From positions 38,659 through 102,658 of the forward strand of contig JAQTZV010000019.1 of the NCBI GenBank assembly GCA_028687585.1: a DNA stretch of 64,000 bases, written 5' to 3'. Under the pieces are notes generated by a model. It saw nothing but the letters and a program-made list of their open reading frames with translations. It was not told the origin of the DNA and did not search any database. This DNA is from Desulfuromonadaceae bacterium. GTDB taxonomy: Bacteria > Desulfobacterota > Desulfuromonadia > Geobacterales > Pseudopelobacteraceae. The position numbers and the translations under genes were made by a program. This document shows, piece by piece, positions 1 to 8,069 of the stretch (positions within the stretch are counted from its first letter, which is position 1; each line of letters begins with the position of its first letter).

Positions 1-1656
1 TTGCCGGCAGCGTGAAGGTGCCGACGGTCGGCGCGGTGGCGTCGATAACTACTGTTGCCGTTCGTGCCGCCGAGACATTGCCGGCGGCATCTTTGGCCCA
101 GGCGTAGGCGGTTTTACTGCCGGCGCTGCTGAAGGTGAAGCTGGTTGGTGCGGTGGCAGACCAGCCGCTTGCACTGGCAGCCGGCGCGGTGGCACTTTCG
201 GTGATCAGGTAGCCGGTGACGCCGATGTTGTCGCTGGCGGCAAGCCCGGATACCGGTACGGTCAGTGAGGTTGCGATTGCCGGCAGCGTGAAGGTGCCGA
301 CGGTCGGCGCGGTGGCGTCGATAACTACTGTTGCCGTTCGTGCCGCCGAGACATTGCCGGCGGCATCTTTGGCCCAGGCGTAGGCGGTTTTACTGCCGGC
401 GCTGCTGAAGGTGAAGGTCGCTGGGGCGGTGGCGGACCAGCCGCTTGTATCAGCTGTTGGTGCCGTTGCACTTTCGGTGATCAGGTAGCCGGTGACGCCG
501 ATGTTGTCGCTGGCGGCAAGCCCGGATACCGGTACGGTCAGTGAGGTTGCGATTGCCGGCAGCGTGAAGGTGCCGACGGTCGGCGCGGTGGCGTCGATAA
601 CTACTGTTGCCGTTCGTGCCGCCGAGACATTGCCGGCGGCATCTTTGGCCCAGGCGTAGGCGGTTTTACTGCCGGCGCTGCTGAAGGTGAAGCTGGTTGG
701 TGCGGTGGCAGACCAGCCGCTTGCACTGGCAGCCGGCGCGGTGGCACTTTCGGTGATCAGGTAGCCGGTGACGCCGATGTTGTCGCTGGCGGCAAGCCCG
801 GATACCGGTACGGTCAGTGAGGTTGCGATTGCCGGCAGCGTGAAGGTGCCGACGGTCGGCGCGGTGGCGTCGATAACTACTGTTGCCGTTCGTGCCGCCG
901 AGACATTGCCGGCGGCATCTTTGGCCCAGGCGTAGGCGGTTTTACTGCCGGCGCTGCTGAAGGTGAAGCTGGTTGGTGCGGTGGCAGACCAGCCGCTTGC
1001 ACTGGCAGCCGGCGCGGTGGCACTTTCGGTGATCAGGTAGCCGGTGACGCCGATGTTGTCGCTGGCGGCAAGCCCGGATACCGGTACGGTCAGTGAGGTT
1101 GCGATTGCCGGCAGCGTGAAGGTGCCGACGGTCGGCGCGGTGGCGTCGATAACTACTGTTGCCGTTCGTGCCGCCGAGACATTGCCGGCGGCATCTTTGG
1201 CCCAGGCGTAGGCGGTTTTACTGCCGGCGCTGCTGAAGGTGAAGGTCGCTGGGGCGGTGGCGGACCAGCCGCTTGTATCAGCTGTTGGTGCCGTTGCACT
1301 TTCGGTGATCAGGTAGCCGGTGACGCCGATGTTGTCGCTGGCGGCAAGCCCGGATACCGGTACGGTCAGTGAGGTTGCACTTGCCGGCAGCGTGAAGGTG
1401 CCGACGGTCGGCGCGGTGGCGTCGATAACTACTGTTGCCGTTCGTGCCGCCGAGACATTGCCGGCGGCATCTTTGGCCCAGGCGTAGGCGGTTTTACTGC
1501 CGGCGCTGCTGAAGGTGAAGCTGGTTGGTGCGGTGGCAGACCAGCCGCTTGCAGTGGCAGCCGGTGCCGTTGCACTTTCGGTGATCAGGTAGCCGGTGAC
1601 GCCGATGTTGTCGCTGGCGGCAAGCCCGGATACCGGTACGGTCAGTGAGGTTGCAG
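1..1656 (-). repeat. Six tandem 276-bp in-frame repeats (92 residues each)
   Basis: Units begin at 1, 277, 553, 829, 1105 and 1381, and the array continues off the left edge. A diverged partial match begins at 1657. Each unit encodes a beta-sandwich-like repeat (start TAPTVGTFTLPA, middle DNIGVTGYLITESATAP, end AARTATVVIDA). Two sequence versions exist. Version A reads CTGGTTGGTGCGGTGGCAGA in the middle and version B reads GTCGCTGGGGCGGTGGCGGA. The order along the plus strand is A B A A B A, i.e. an 828-bp A-B-A block present twice. Near-identity at DNA level points to recent duplication or homogenisation. Confidence 0.95.
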
Positions 1657-3148
1657 TCGTTGGAAGCGTAAAGGTGCTGACGGTCGGTGCGGTCAAATCA
1701 GGAACAGGGTTGCTCACCAATACTGTCACAGATGTTGATTGTGTGCTATGACCTGCATTATCGTAGGCCTTAGCTGTTATCGAGTAAACACCATCCTGCA
1801 CACGTGTTGTATCCCAGTTGAAACGGTAAGGAGATACATTGCTGGCATACAGGAGAACACCATTGCCGTAAAATTCAACATTGGTAACTCCAACATTGTC
1901 ACTGGCGCTGGAACTGATTGTTACTGTACCGCTAAGGGAGGAATTGTTTGCCGGCGAAGTCAAAGCTACCGTCGGAGCAATAATGTCATTAACAACCGTT
2001 ACCGTTCTGCTCGACTGACCGACGTTGCCGGCGGCGTCAAACGCCTTGACCATAAGAGTATAGGTGCCGGATGCTACGGACGACGTATCCCACGAGTAGG
2101 AGTACGGCGCTCCGGTATCGGTGGCCTTCAGCACACCATTGACATAAAATTCAACCTTTGTAACCCCGACATTGTCAGCAGCGTTAACACTGATTAAAAC
2201 GGTCCCACTCACATTGACGGAGTCTGCAGGGGATGAGATGTCTACTGTTGGCGGGGACTGTTCTACAATAGAAACTATATTTGAATAGGTGCTCTCTAAT
2301 CCTGAAGTATTATAGGCGGTAACCGCAAACGAGTAGGATTTGTCAGGGTCAAGCCCGCTTATGGTTGCTGTTGTCTGATTGCTGACATCCAACGGGGTGG
2401 TGCCCTCAAGCGGGGCTGAATCGGCACTGTGATACACCTTGTACCCTGCCAGGTCGGCCTCGATGTTTGCATCCCATTTCAGCGAGACATCGGCTGCAAA
2501 ACCTGTCTCACTCATGCTGAGAGAAAGAATTGCTGCCAGCACTGAGCCGACTAACATCCTTTGCGTGCGGAAACTTCTCCTGATATGGCTGCGGCTAACG
2601 TAGCCCTCTTGAACCAGCACCTCCCCGATTTTTTTGCGGGAAATACTCTGCTTATGGAGTGCATCCTCTAACTGATTGCGAGAGATGTAGCCGGTTGCAA
2701 CGAGTAGTTCACCAAGCCGTAGAGGGCTCGGCGCAGTGGATTCTTGCTGATAAAACTGAAAATCGAGCAGTGCAGCAAGCTGCCGCTCTGTCAGCATGCC
2801 GAGGCGTATGAAAACTTCGCCAAGTTTTTCTCTGGTCCGTTTCTGCTCAGCGATGGCACGATCCAACTGTCTGCTGGTTATCCTCCCGGACCGAACCAAC
2901 AGTGAACCAAGCAGCTGTCGCCTTCCCGCTGCAATCTTTACGGCATCGTCAATGCTGGAGAGATGCTCCTGAACCAACAGCGGAGCATGTATGTCCTGCT
3001 CCTTAAGCACCCCCATTCTTACCAGTACCTGGCCCAGAAGTTCCCTCGTATACTTTTGTTCCTCAACTGCCTGGTCAAGGTCACGGCTTGATACAAACTT
3101 ACCATCCAACAATATCCGGCCGATAGGTCGTCTGATTTGATTTTCCAT
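1..3148 (-). CDS. Large MshEN-like / fibronectin III / Ig-like repeat surface protein (C-terminus beyond window)
   Basis: Open without a stop from an ATG at 3148 to the window edge (1049 residues seen). Residues 7-60, 79-131 and 144-196 form three pairs of about 24-residue motifs (x-L/I-G, hydrophobic pair, G, L, L, final Q) with 5-residue spacers. This is the layout of the c-di-GMP receptor domain MshEN; the copy at 144-167 (RLGELLVATG..., ending HKQ) fits best. Residues 198-212 are hydrophobic, followed by a possible signal-peptidase site after GFA (218). A fibronectin III domain (about 219-298), two Ig-like domains (about 300-495) and six 92-residue repeats (498 onward) follow. AAGGAG lies 7 nt before the ATG. 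Inferred role: membrane-anchored or secreted adhesin-like protein with a cytoplasmic nucleotide-sensing end. The function is not known. Because translation starts well before the hydrophobic segment, an N-in/C-out topology is likely. Confidence 0.85.
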   Translation of the reverse strand, partial: MENQIRRPIGRILLDGKFVSSRDLDQAVEEQKYTRELLGQVLVRMGVLKEQDIHAPLLVQEHLSSIDDAVKIAAGRRQLLGSLLVRSGRITSRQLDRAIAEQKRTREKLGEVFIRLGMLTERQLAALLDFQFYQQESTAPSPLRLGELLVATGYISRNQLEDALHKQSISRKKIGEVLVQEGYVSRSHIRRSFRTQRMLVGSVLAAILSLSMSETGFAADVSLKWDANIEADLAGYKVYHSADSAPLEGTTPLDVSNQTTATISGLDPDKSYSFAVTAYNTSGLESTYSNIVSIVEQSPPTVDISSPADSVNVSGTVLISVNAADNVGVTKVEFYVNGVLKATDTGAPYSYSWDTSSVASGTYTLMVKAFDAAGNVGQSSRTVTVVNDIIAPTVALTSPANNSSLSGTVTISSSASDNVGVTNVEFYGNGVLLYASNVSPYRFNWDTTRVQDGVYSITAKAYDNAGHSTQSTSVTVLVSNPVPDLTAPTVSTFTLPTTATSLTVPVSGLAASDNIGVTGYLITESATAPAATASGWSATAPTSFTFSSAGSKTAYAWAKDAAGNVSAARTATVVIDATAPTVGTFTLPASATSLTVPVSGLAASDNIGVTGYLITESATAPTADTSGWSATAPATFTFSSAGSKTAYAWAKDAAGNVSAARTATVVIDATAPTVGTFTLPAIATSLTVPVSGLAASDNIGVTGYLITESATAPAASASGWSATAPTSFTFSSAGSKTAYAWAKDAAGNVSAARTATVVIDATAPTVGTFTLPAIATSLTVPVSGLAASDNIGVTGYLITESATAPAASASGWSATAPTSFTFSSAGSKTAYAWAKDAAGNVSAARTATVVIDATAPTVGTFTLPAIATSLTVPVSGLAASDNIGVTGYLITESATAPTADTSGWSATAPATFTFSSAGSKTAYAWAKDAAGNVSAARTATVVIDATAPTVGTFTLPAIATSLTVPVSGLAASDNIGVTGYLITESATAPAASASGWSATAPTSFTFSSAGSKTAYAWAKDAAGNVSAARTATVVIDATAPTVGTFTLPA

Positions 3149-3268
3149 AGCTAAACTCCTTGTTTGCACCGGAAAACAGCACTACTGGTTAACTGATGTT
3201 TCACTCTCCAAGTCTAGAGACGCAGACAGCAAGTATCCCCCACCAGAGGGGGCGGTCCACCTATAGTA

Positions 3269-3296
3269 ATTGTATCATGCTAATCCGTATTCGCAA
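3269..3296 (-). promoter_or_regulatory. Putative sigma-70 promoter of the repeat protein gene
   Basis: On the minus strand TTGCGA (3296-3291), a 16-bp spacer and TACAAT (3274-3269). The leader to the ATG is about 115 nt and contains a CCCCC/GGGGG stem around 3236-3252. Apart from this and the ileS promoter, nothing else was seen in the 326-bp gap 3149-3474. Predicted by eye only. Confidence 0.45.
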
Positions 3297-3405
3297 GGCC
3301 ACACCTAAATATTGTTTGCTAAAAATACATTCAACTTTGATCAGAAACATCAATTTTGTCTGTTGTGAATAACTCGAATAAAGCTGAGATTCCATGCCCG
3401 AATTC

Positions 3406-3434
3406 TTGACATTCCGGCTTTATCTCTGTAGTTT
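3406..3434 (+). promoter_or_regulatory. Putative promoter of ileS
   Basis: TTGACA at 3406-3411, 17-bp spacer, weak -10 TAGTTT at 3429-3434 preceded by TG. It lies 40 bp before the ileS start. The -35 is perfect and the -10 is poor. Confidence 0.45.
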
Positions 3435-3474
3435 AGTGCAGTTTTAACGAATCAGATAACGGAGACAGCATCCC

Positions 3475-6249
3475 ATGGAATATAAAGACACCCTCAATCT
3501 GCCGCAAACCGATTTTGCCATGAAGGCCAATCTGTATCAGCGAGAACCGGAAATGCTTGCCAAATGGGAACAATTCGGGCTCTACGCCAAAATGGAAGCG
3601 AGCAGTAAAGATAAACCGCTGTACGTTCTGCACGACGGCCCCCCTTACGCCAACGGCCATATCCATATCGGCCATGCTCTCAATAAAACCCTTAAGGATA
3701 TCGTGCTTAAAGTCAAACGGATGGAAGGTTTCCACGCCCCGTACGTCCCGGGTTGGGACTGTCACGGCCTGCCGATCGAGCTGCAGGTGGAAAAGAATCT
3801 GGGGTCGAAGAAACATACCATGAGCAAACTGGAAATGCGCCGCGAATGCCGGAGCTATGCCGCCAAATTTGTTGATATCCAGAAAGCGGAATTCAAGCGC
3901 CTCGGCATCCTTGGTGACTGGGAGAATCCCTATCTGACCATGAATTACGAATACGAGGGACTGACAGCAGCCGAGCTGGCCCGCTTTGCCCACAACGGCG
4001 GACTCTATCGCGGCCGCAAACCGGTGCACTGGTGTTCCTCATGCGTCACTGCGCTGGCCGAGGCTGAAGTTGAGTATGCCGACCACACCTCCCCTTCCAT
4101 CTTTGTCCGTTTCGCCATACAGGGTGACTTGTCGGCAGAAATCCCCGCTTTGGCAGGCAAACAGGCGTACGTTGTCATCTGGACGACAACGCCCTGGACA
4201 ATTCCCGCAAACCTTGCCGTCGCGCTCCATCCGGAGTTTGACTATGTAGCGCTGGAAACGGAGAAAGGCGTGCTGATCGTTGCTGAGGGGCTTAAGGATT
4301 CGTTCCTGGCAACCGTCGGCCTGACAGGCTCCGTCATAGCATCATTCAAGGCGGGAGTACTGGAGCGCAAGCTCTGCAAGCACCCCTTTTATGAGCGAGA
4401 TTCTATTGTGCTGTTGGGGGAACATGTCACCCTGGAAGCCGGAACCGGCTGCGTTCACACCGCTCCCGGGCATGGACAGGAAGATTATGAACTGGCACTG
4501 AAAGAGGGACTGCAGATTTACAATCCGGTCGATAACCATGGCAAATATCTTGCCGATGTCGAGTTTTTCGGCGGCCAGCAGGTTTTCCCGGCCAATAAGA
4601 GCGTCATCGACAAACTGATCGAAGTTGAGGCACTGCTTTATACCTCTCCGATTGTCCATTCATACCCGCACTGCTGGCGCTGTAAAAAACCAATCATCTT
4701 CCGGGCTACCGAGCAGTGGTTCATCAGCATGAAAGCTAATGACCTGCGTGATATGGCGCTGAAAGCGATTGATCAGGTCCAGTGGATTCCGAAATGGGGG
4801 CGCGAACGGATCTACGGCATGATCGAAAATCGTCCTGATTGGTGTGTTTCCCGCCAGCGTTCCTGGGGTGTCCCAATCACCGCGTTTTCCTGTACATCAT
4901 GTGGCGAATACGTTGCAGATGGCACCATCATGGACCATATAGCGAATATTTTTAAAAAAGAGAGCTCCGATGTCTGGTTCGACTGGAGCGCCGAACAGCT
5001 GCTCCCAACCGGAACGGTCTGCCCCAAATGCGGCGCGGCGGCTTTTGAGAAGGAAAATGATATTCTGGACGTCTGGTTTGATTCGGGCGTTTCCCACGCA
5101 GCCGTGCTGGAACCAAGCTCCAACCTCCGCTCACCTGCCGATATGTATCTGGAGGGAAGTGACCAGCATCGTGGCTGGTTCCATTCATCCTTGCTGGAGA
5201 GTGTCGGCACCCGAGGAGTTGCTCCGTATAAAAGTGTCTTGACTCACGGTTTTGTGCTGGACGGCAAAGGGCACAAGATGAGTAAATCCATGGGCAACGT
5301 GGTTGCACCCGAGGATGTTATAAAGAAGTTCGGCGCCGACGTTTTGCGCCTCTGGGTTTCTGCCCAGGACTACCGCGACGATACCCGGATTTCCGAAGAA
5401 ATTCTGACCCGTGTTGCAGAAGCGTATCGCCGTATCCGCAACACCTGCCGCTACATACTCGGAAATTTGCACAACTTTGATCCGGCAACCCAGGCGGTGC
5501 CGTTCGAAAAGATGCCGGAAATCGACCGCTGGGCGTTGCACCAGCTCGAAATTCTTAAAGAACGGGTTCTCACTGCCTACCAGGACCTTGAGTTCCACGT
5601 CATCTATCAGGAAGTTAACGGTTTCTGTACAACAGAAATGAGCTCATTTTACCTCGACATTCTCAAAGACCGCATGTACACAAGTAAGGCCGATTCGCTG
5701 GAACGTCTGAGCGCCCAAACCGTCATGTTCCGCATTCTCGACACACTGGTGCGGATACTCGCACCGGTACTCTCGTTCACATCAGATGAAGTCTGGCAGT
5801 TCATGCCGGGAGAACGCGAGGAGAGCGTGCACCTTGCAGAGTTTCCCGCCTGTAATCCGGAATGGCAGGATGATGCTCTGGCCGCCCGCTGGGAGCGCAT
5901 CATCAAAGTGCGAGCAGATGTGTCAAAAGCACTGGAGCTGGCGCGCGGCGCCAAGACCATCGGGCATTCTCTGGACGCCGCCGTAGCTATCGCCGCACCG
6001 CCGGAGCTGTTCACATTTCTGCAAACCTATGCTTCCGAACTGAACAGCATTTTTATTGTATCGAAAGCAACTCTGGCAGCGGAGTTGGAGGGTGAATACT
6101 GGGCATCTGAAAACCTGGAAGGCCTTAAAGTCCAGGTGACGGCAGCTCCGGGAGTAAAATGTGAGCGCTGCTGGTATTATAGCGAAGAGTTGGGTACGAA
6201 TACTGAGCATCCGACCATCTGCCCGAAATGCACAGCTGCAGTTAGCTGA
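3475..6249 (+). CDS. ileS: Isoleucyl-tRNA synthetase
   Basis: Class I aminoacyl-tRNA synthetase that charges tRNA-Ile in the cytoplasm. 924 residues, normal for bacterial IleRS. The ATP-binding HIGH motif is at residues 62-67 (HIHIGH) and KMSKS at 601-605. The region in between is the CP1 editing domain, with WTTTPWTIPAN typical of editing by Ile/Val/Leu enzymes. The C-terminus carries a zinc site with Cys896, Cys899, Cys916 and Cys919. The ATG at 3475 follows a CGGAGA ribosome site. It precedes a GGDEF gene and lspA on the same strand; an ileS-lspA pairing is frequent in bacteria. Confidence 0.98.
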   Translation: MEYKDTLNLPQTDFAMKANLYQREPEMLAKWEQFGLYAKMEASSKDKPLYVLHDGPPYANGHIHIGHALNKTLKDIVLKVKRMEGFHAPYVPGWDCHGLPIELQVEKNLGSKKHTMSKLEMRRECRSYAAKFVDIQKAEFKRLGILGDWENPYLTMNYEYEGLTAAELARFAHNGGLYRGRKPVHWCSSCVTALAEAEVEYADHTSPSIFVRFAIQGDLSAEIPALAGKQAYVVIWTTTPWTIPANLAVALHPEFDYVALETEKGVLIVAEGLKDSFLATVGLTGSVIASFKAGVLERKLCKHPFYERDSIVLLGEHVTLEAGTGCVHTAPGHGQEDYELALKEGLQIYNPVDNHGKYLADVEFFGGQQVFPANKSVIDKLIEVEALLYTSPIVHSYPHCWRCKKPIIFRATEQWFISMKANDLRDMALKAIDQVQWIPKWGRERIYGMIENRPDWCVSRQRSWGVPITAFSCTSCGEYVADGTIMDHIANIFKKESSDVWFDWSAEQLLPTGTVCPKCGAAAFEKENDILDVWFDSGVSHAAVLEPSSNLRSPADMYLEGSDQHRGWFHSSLLESVGTRGVAPYKSVLTHGFVLDGKGHKMSKSMGNVVAPEDVIKKFGADVLRLWVSAQDYRDDTRISEEILTRVAEAYRRIRNTCRYILGNLHNFDPATQAVPFEKMPEIDRWALHQLEILKERVLTAYQDLEFHVIYQEVNGFCTTEMSSFYLDILKDRMYTSKADSLERLSAQTVMFRILDTLVRILAPVLSFTSDEVWQFMPGEREESVHLAEFPACNPEWQDDALAARWERIIKVRADVSKALELARGAKTIGHSLDAAVAIAAPPELFTFLQTYASELNSIFIVSKATLAAELEGEYWASENLEGLKVQVTAAPGVKCERCWYYSEELGTNTEHPTICPKCTAAVS

Positions 6250-6300
6250 TTTATACCGTCGGATTCAAATAATTAATCGCTTTCTCAGTGGAGAGTGAGT

Positions 6301-7332
6301 ATGCACGCTGATATCTTAGTTTCATCGCTCATGGCCACACATGTCATCAGCACGGCCGCAGAGGCCAAACTGGCCGACACCATTCAGTGCATGATCGACA
6401 ATCAATACTCCTGCATGATTGTTGTTGAGAATGACCGGCCGATCGGGATTATTACCGAACGGGATATCGTCCGCCTGATGGGGCTGTTTATCACTAATAT
6501 GCCGCAATGTCCGATTCTGGTAGCGGACGTCATGTCTGTTCCGGTGGCGACGATATCTGGGGATGCAACACTGTTCGAGGCCCTGGTCATATCAACAGCC
6601 CAGAAAATTCGTCACCTGCCGGTTGTTGACACTGACGGTCGAATGATCGGACTGGTCACACAGTCCGATCTCGCCAAAGCCCATTTCAAGATTTATGATA
6701 ATCAGCGGGAGGTCATCGAGCACTCCGTGTCTCAGCGCACAAAGGAATTGATGGAGGCAAACGAAGAGCTCAAATCACTTTCCCTCGTTGATGCGTTAAC
6801 CGGTCTCGGGAATCGTCGTGCCATGGAAGTAGATCTTGAACATACCCACAGTCAAGCGTTGCGTTATAATCGGTCGTACACCGTGGCGCTTTTCGACGTT
6901 GACCATTTCAAGCTCTACAATGACTGCTACGGCCACAAAGCCGGAGACGACGCCCTGCGGTGTATTTCCCGTCATCTACAGGGGAGCATTCGCACCTGTG
7001 ACCGCCTCTACCGTTACGGCGGCGAAGAAATTCTGCTTATCATGCCGGAAACGACCCTTCATGGCGCTCTGATTCTGGCTGATCGCATTCTTGCCAGTCT
7101 GGTTGAACTGAAGGTGCTGCACGAAAAAAGTTCAGACGGGGTTCTTACCCTCAGTTGTGGTGTTGCCAGTCAGGTTGAAGTAAATGGCTATGAAAGTTGG
7201 GAAGGGCTGGTTGATCTGGCTGATCGAGGTCTGTACGCCTCCAAAAACAATGGTCGCAATCGCACAACCATCATACCCCCGGAAGATGCCGTAGACAGCA
7301 GTGTTCCCCGGATGCACGGAATTTATCAATGA
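6301..7332 (+). CDS. CBS-pair diguanylate cyclase (GGDEF)
   Basis: Two CBS domains (about residues 8-62 and 70-130), a short coiled linker and a GGDEF domain (about 165-335). The active-site motif is GGEEI at 240-244, so the usual final Phe is Ile; the metal and substrate acidic residues remain. An RTCD inhibitory-site motif (231-234) lies five residues before it, so product feedback by c-di-GMP is likely. No membrane segment is seen. CBS pairs usually bind adenine nucleotides, so the cyclase may respond to energy state (inference). The ATG at 6301 has GGAGAG five bases upstream; a GTG at 6295 would overlap that ribosome site. Its stop overlaps the lspA start (ATGA). Confidence 0.9.
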   Translation: MHADILVSSLMATHVISTAAEAKLADTIQCMIDNQYSCMIVVENDRPIGIITERDIVRLMGLFITNMPQCPILVADVMSVPVATISGDATLFEALVISTAQKIRHLPVVDTDGRMIGLVTQSDLAKAHFKIYDNQREVIEHSVSQRTKELMEANEELKSLSLVDALTGLGNRRAMEVDLEHTHSQALRYNRSYTVALFDVDHFKLYNDCYGHKAGDDALRCISRHLQGSIRTCDRLYRYGGEEILLIMPETTLHGALILADRILASLVELKVLHEKSSDGVLTLSCGVASQVEVNGYESWEGLVDLADRGLYASKNNGRNRTTIIPPEDAVDSSVPRMHGIYQ

Positions 7333-7814
7333 AATCTCGCTATACCTTGTTCGCAGTCATTGCCCTCTGTGGCATAATTATTGATCAGATCACCAAAATT
7401 GTCGTTGATCGCAGCATGCAGCTGTTCGACTCAATTCCGATTATTGAACACTTCTTCCATCTCACCTACGTTAGAAACAAAGGGGCCGCTTTCAGCTTCC
7501 TCTCTAATGCATCGTGGCGTCTGCCGTTTTTCATCTCCGTATCAATCATAGCAGCGATTGTTATCCTGGTCGCCTTTCAAAAAATGCGGGACGACCAGAA
7601 GTTGGCGCACACGTCGCTGGCATTGATTTTTTCCGGGGCTGTCGGCAATCTGATCGACCGCATCCGTTTGGGAGAAGTAATTGATTTTCTCGACGCACAT
7701 TGGTACCGGCACCATTGGCCGGCCTTCAACGTGGCGGATTCTCTCATCTGCGTCGGGGTTTTTCTACTGGCAATTGACATGCTTCTGGAGGAAAAGCGAC
7801 TGAAAAAGGAGTAA
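7329..7814 (+). CDS. lspA: Lipoprotein signal peptidase (signal peptidase II)
   Basis: Inner-membrane aspartyl protease that cleaves the signal peptide of prolipoproteins after lipid attachment. 161 residues with four hydrophobic segments, the usual size. Family motifs are DQITK near the N-terminus, NKGAAFSF, GNLIDRIRLGEVIDF with catalytic Asp110, and FNVADS with catalytic Asp137. The start codon overlaps the stop of the preceding GGDEF gene by four bases, so the two are translationally coupled. Confidence 0.97.
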   Translation: MKSRYTLFAVIALCGIIIDQITKIVVDRSMQLFDSIPIIEHFFHLTYVRNKGAAFSFLSNASWRLPFFISVSIIAAIVILVAFQKMRDDQKLAHTSLALIFSGAVGNLIDRIRLGEVIDFLDAHWYRHHWPAFNVADSLICVGVFLLAIDMLLEEKRLKKE

Positions 7815-7871
7815 GGCAAACGGCAATAAACAAACATTTCCCAAAACTTAACTACAAAAAGCAATTCATTT

Positions 7872-7988
7872 ACCGCAAAGACGCAAAGCTCGCAAAGGAA
7901 GTCAACACCAAGTGATTTAAGTCTATGTTTTTAAACCAATAATTTGTTTTGTACTTGATTCTATTTGCGTTCTTTGCGTCTTTGCGGT
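7872..7988. repeat. Dispersed inverted-repeat element with perfect 17-bp ends
   Basis: ACCGCAAAGACGCAAAG at 7872-7888 is repeated exactly inverted at 7972-7988, and the AT-rich middle is non-coding. Elements built on this GCAAAGACGCAAAG motif are frequent between genes in Geobacter-type genomes (recalled, not searched). It lies between the convergent ends of lspA and the amidohydrolase gene and may also stop transcription. No gene was seen in 7815-8069. Confidence 0.8.
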
Positions 7989-8069
7989 TCAAGTGCATTT
8001 GGTTTGATTAGCATAAGATTTGACCTATTTATCTTTGCCTTTTGCCTAAACTGATTTTTTTAATTAACG

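Noticed and set aside
1-1656. Regular repeats as a CRISPR array
   Set aside because: The unit is 276 bp without unique spacers, and it is an open reading frame on the minus strand coding for a 92-residue repeat.
1739-2197. 152-residue plus-strand open frame
   Set aside because: It lies antisense inside the repeat protein gene, where GC-rich tandem-domain DNA opens other frames; no ribosome site and no recognisable protein.
3149-3268. c-di-GMP (GEMM) riboswitch in the leader of the MshEN-repeat gene
   Set aside because: The leader has GGTGCAAAC before the ribosome site, but the other conserved GEMM blocks are missing. The only clear structure is a short C/G stem.
6301-7332. CBS-GGDEF protein as catalytically dead because of GGEEI
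   Set aside because: Only the last, least critical residue of the motif differs; metal- and GTP-binding residues and the inhibitory site are intact.
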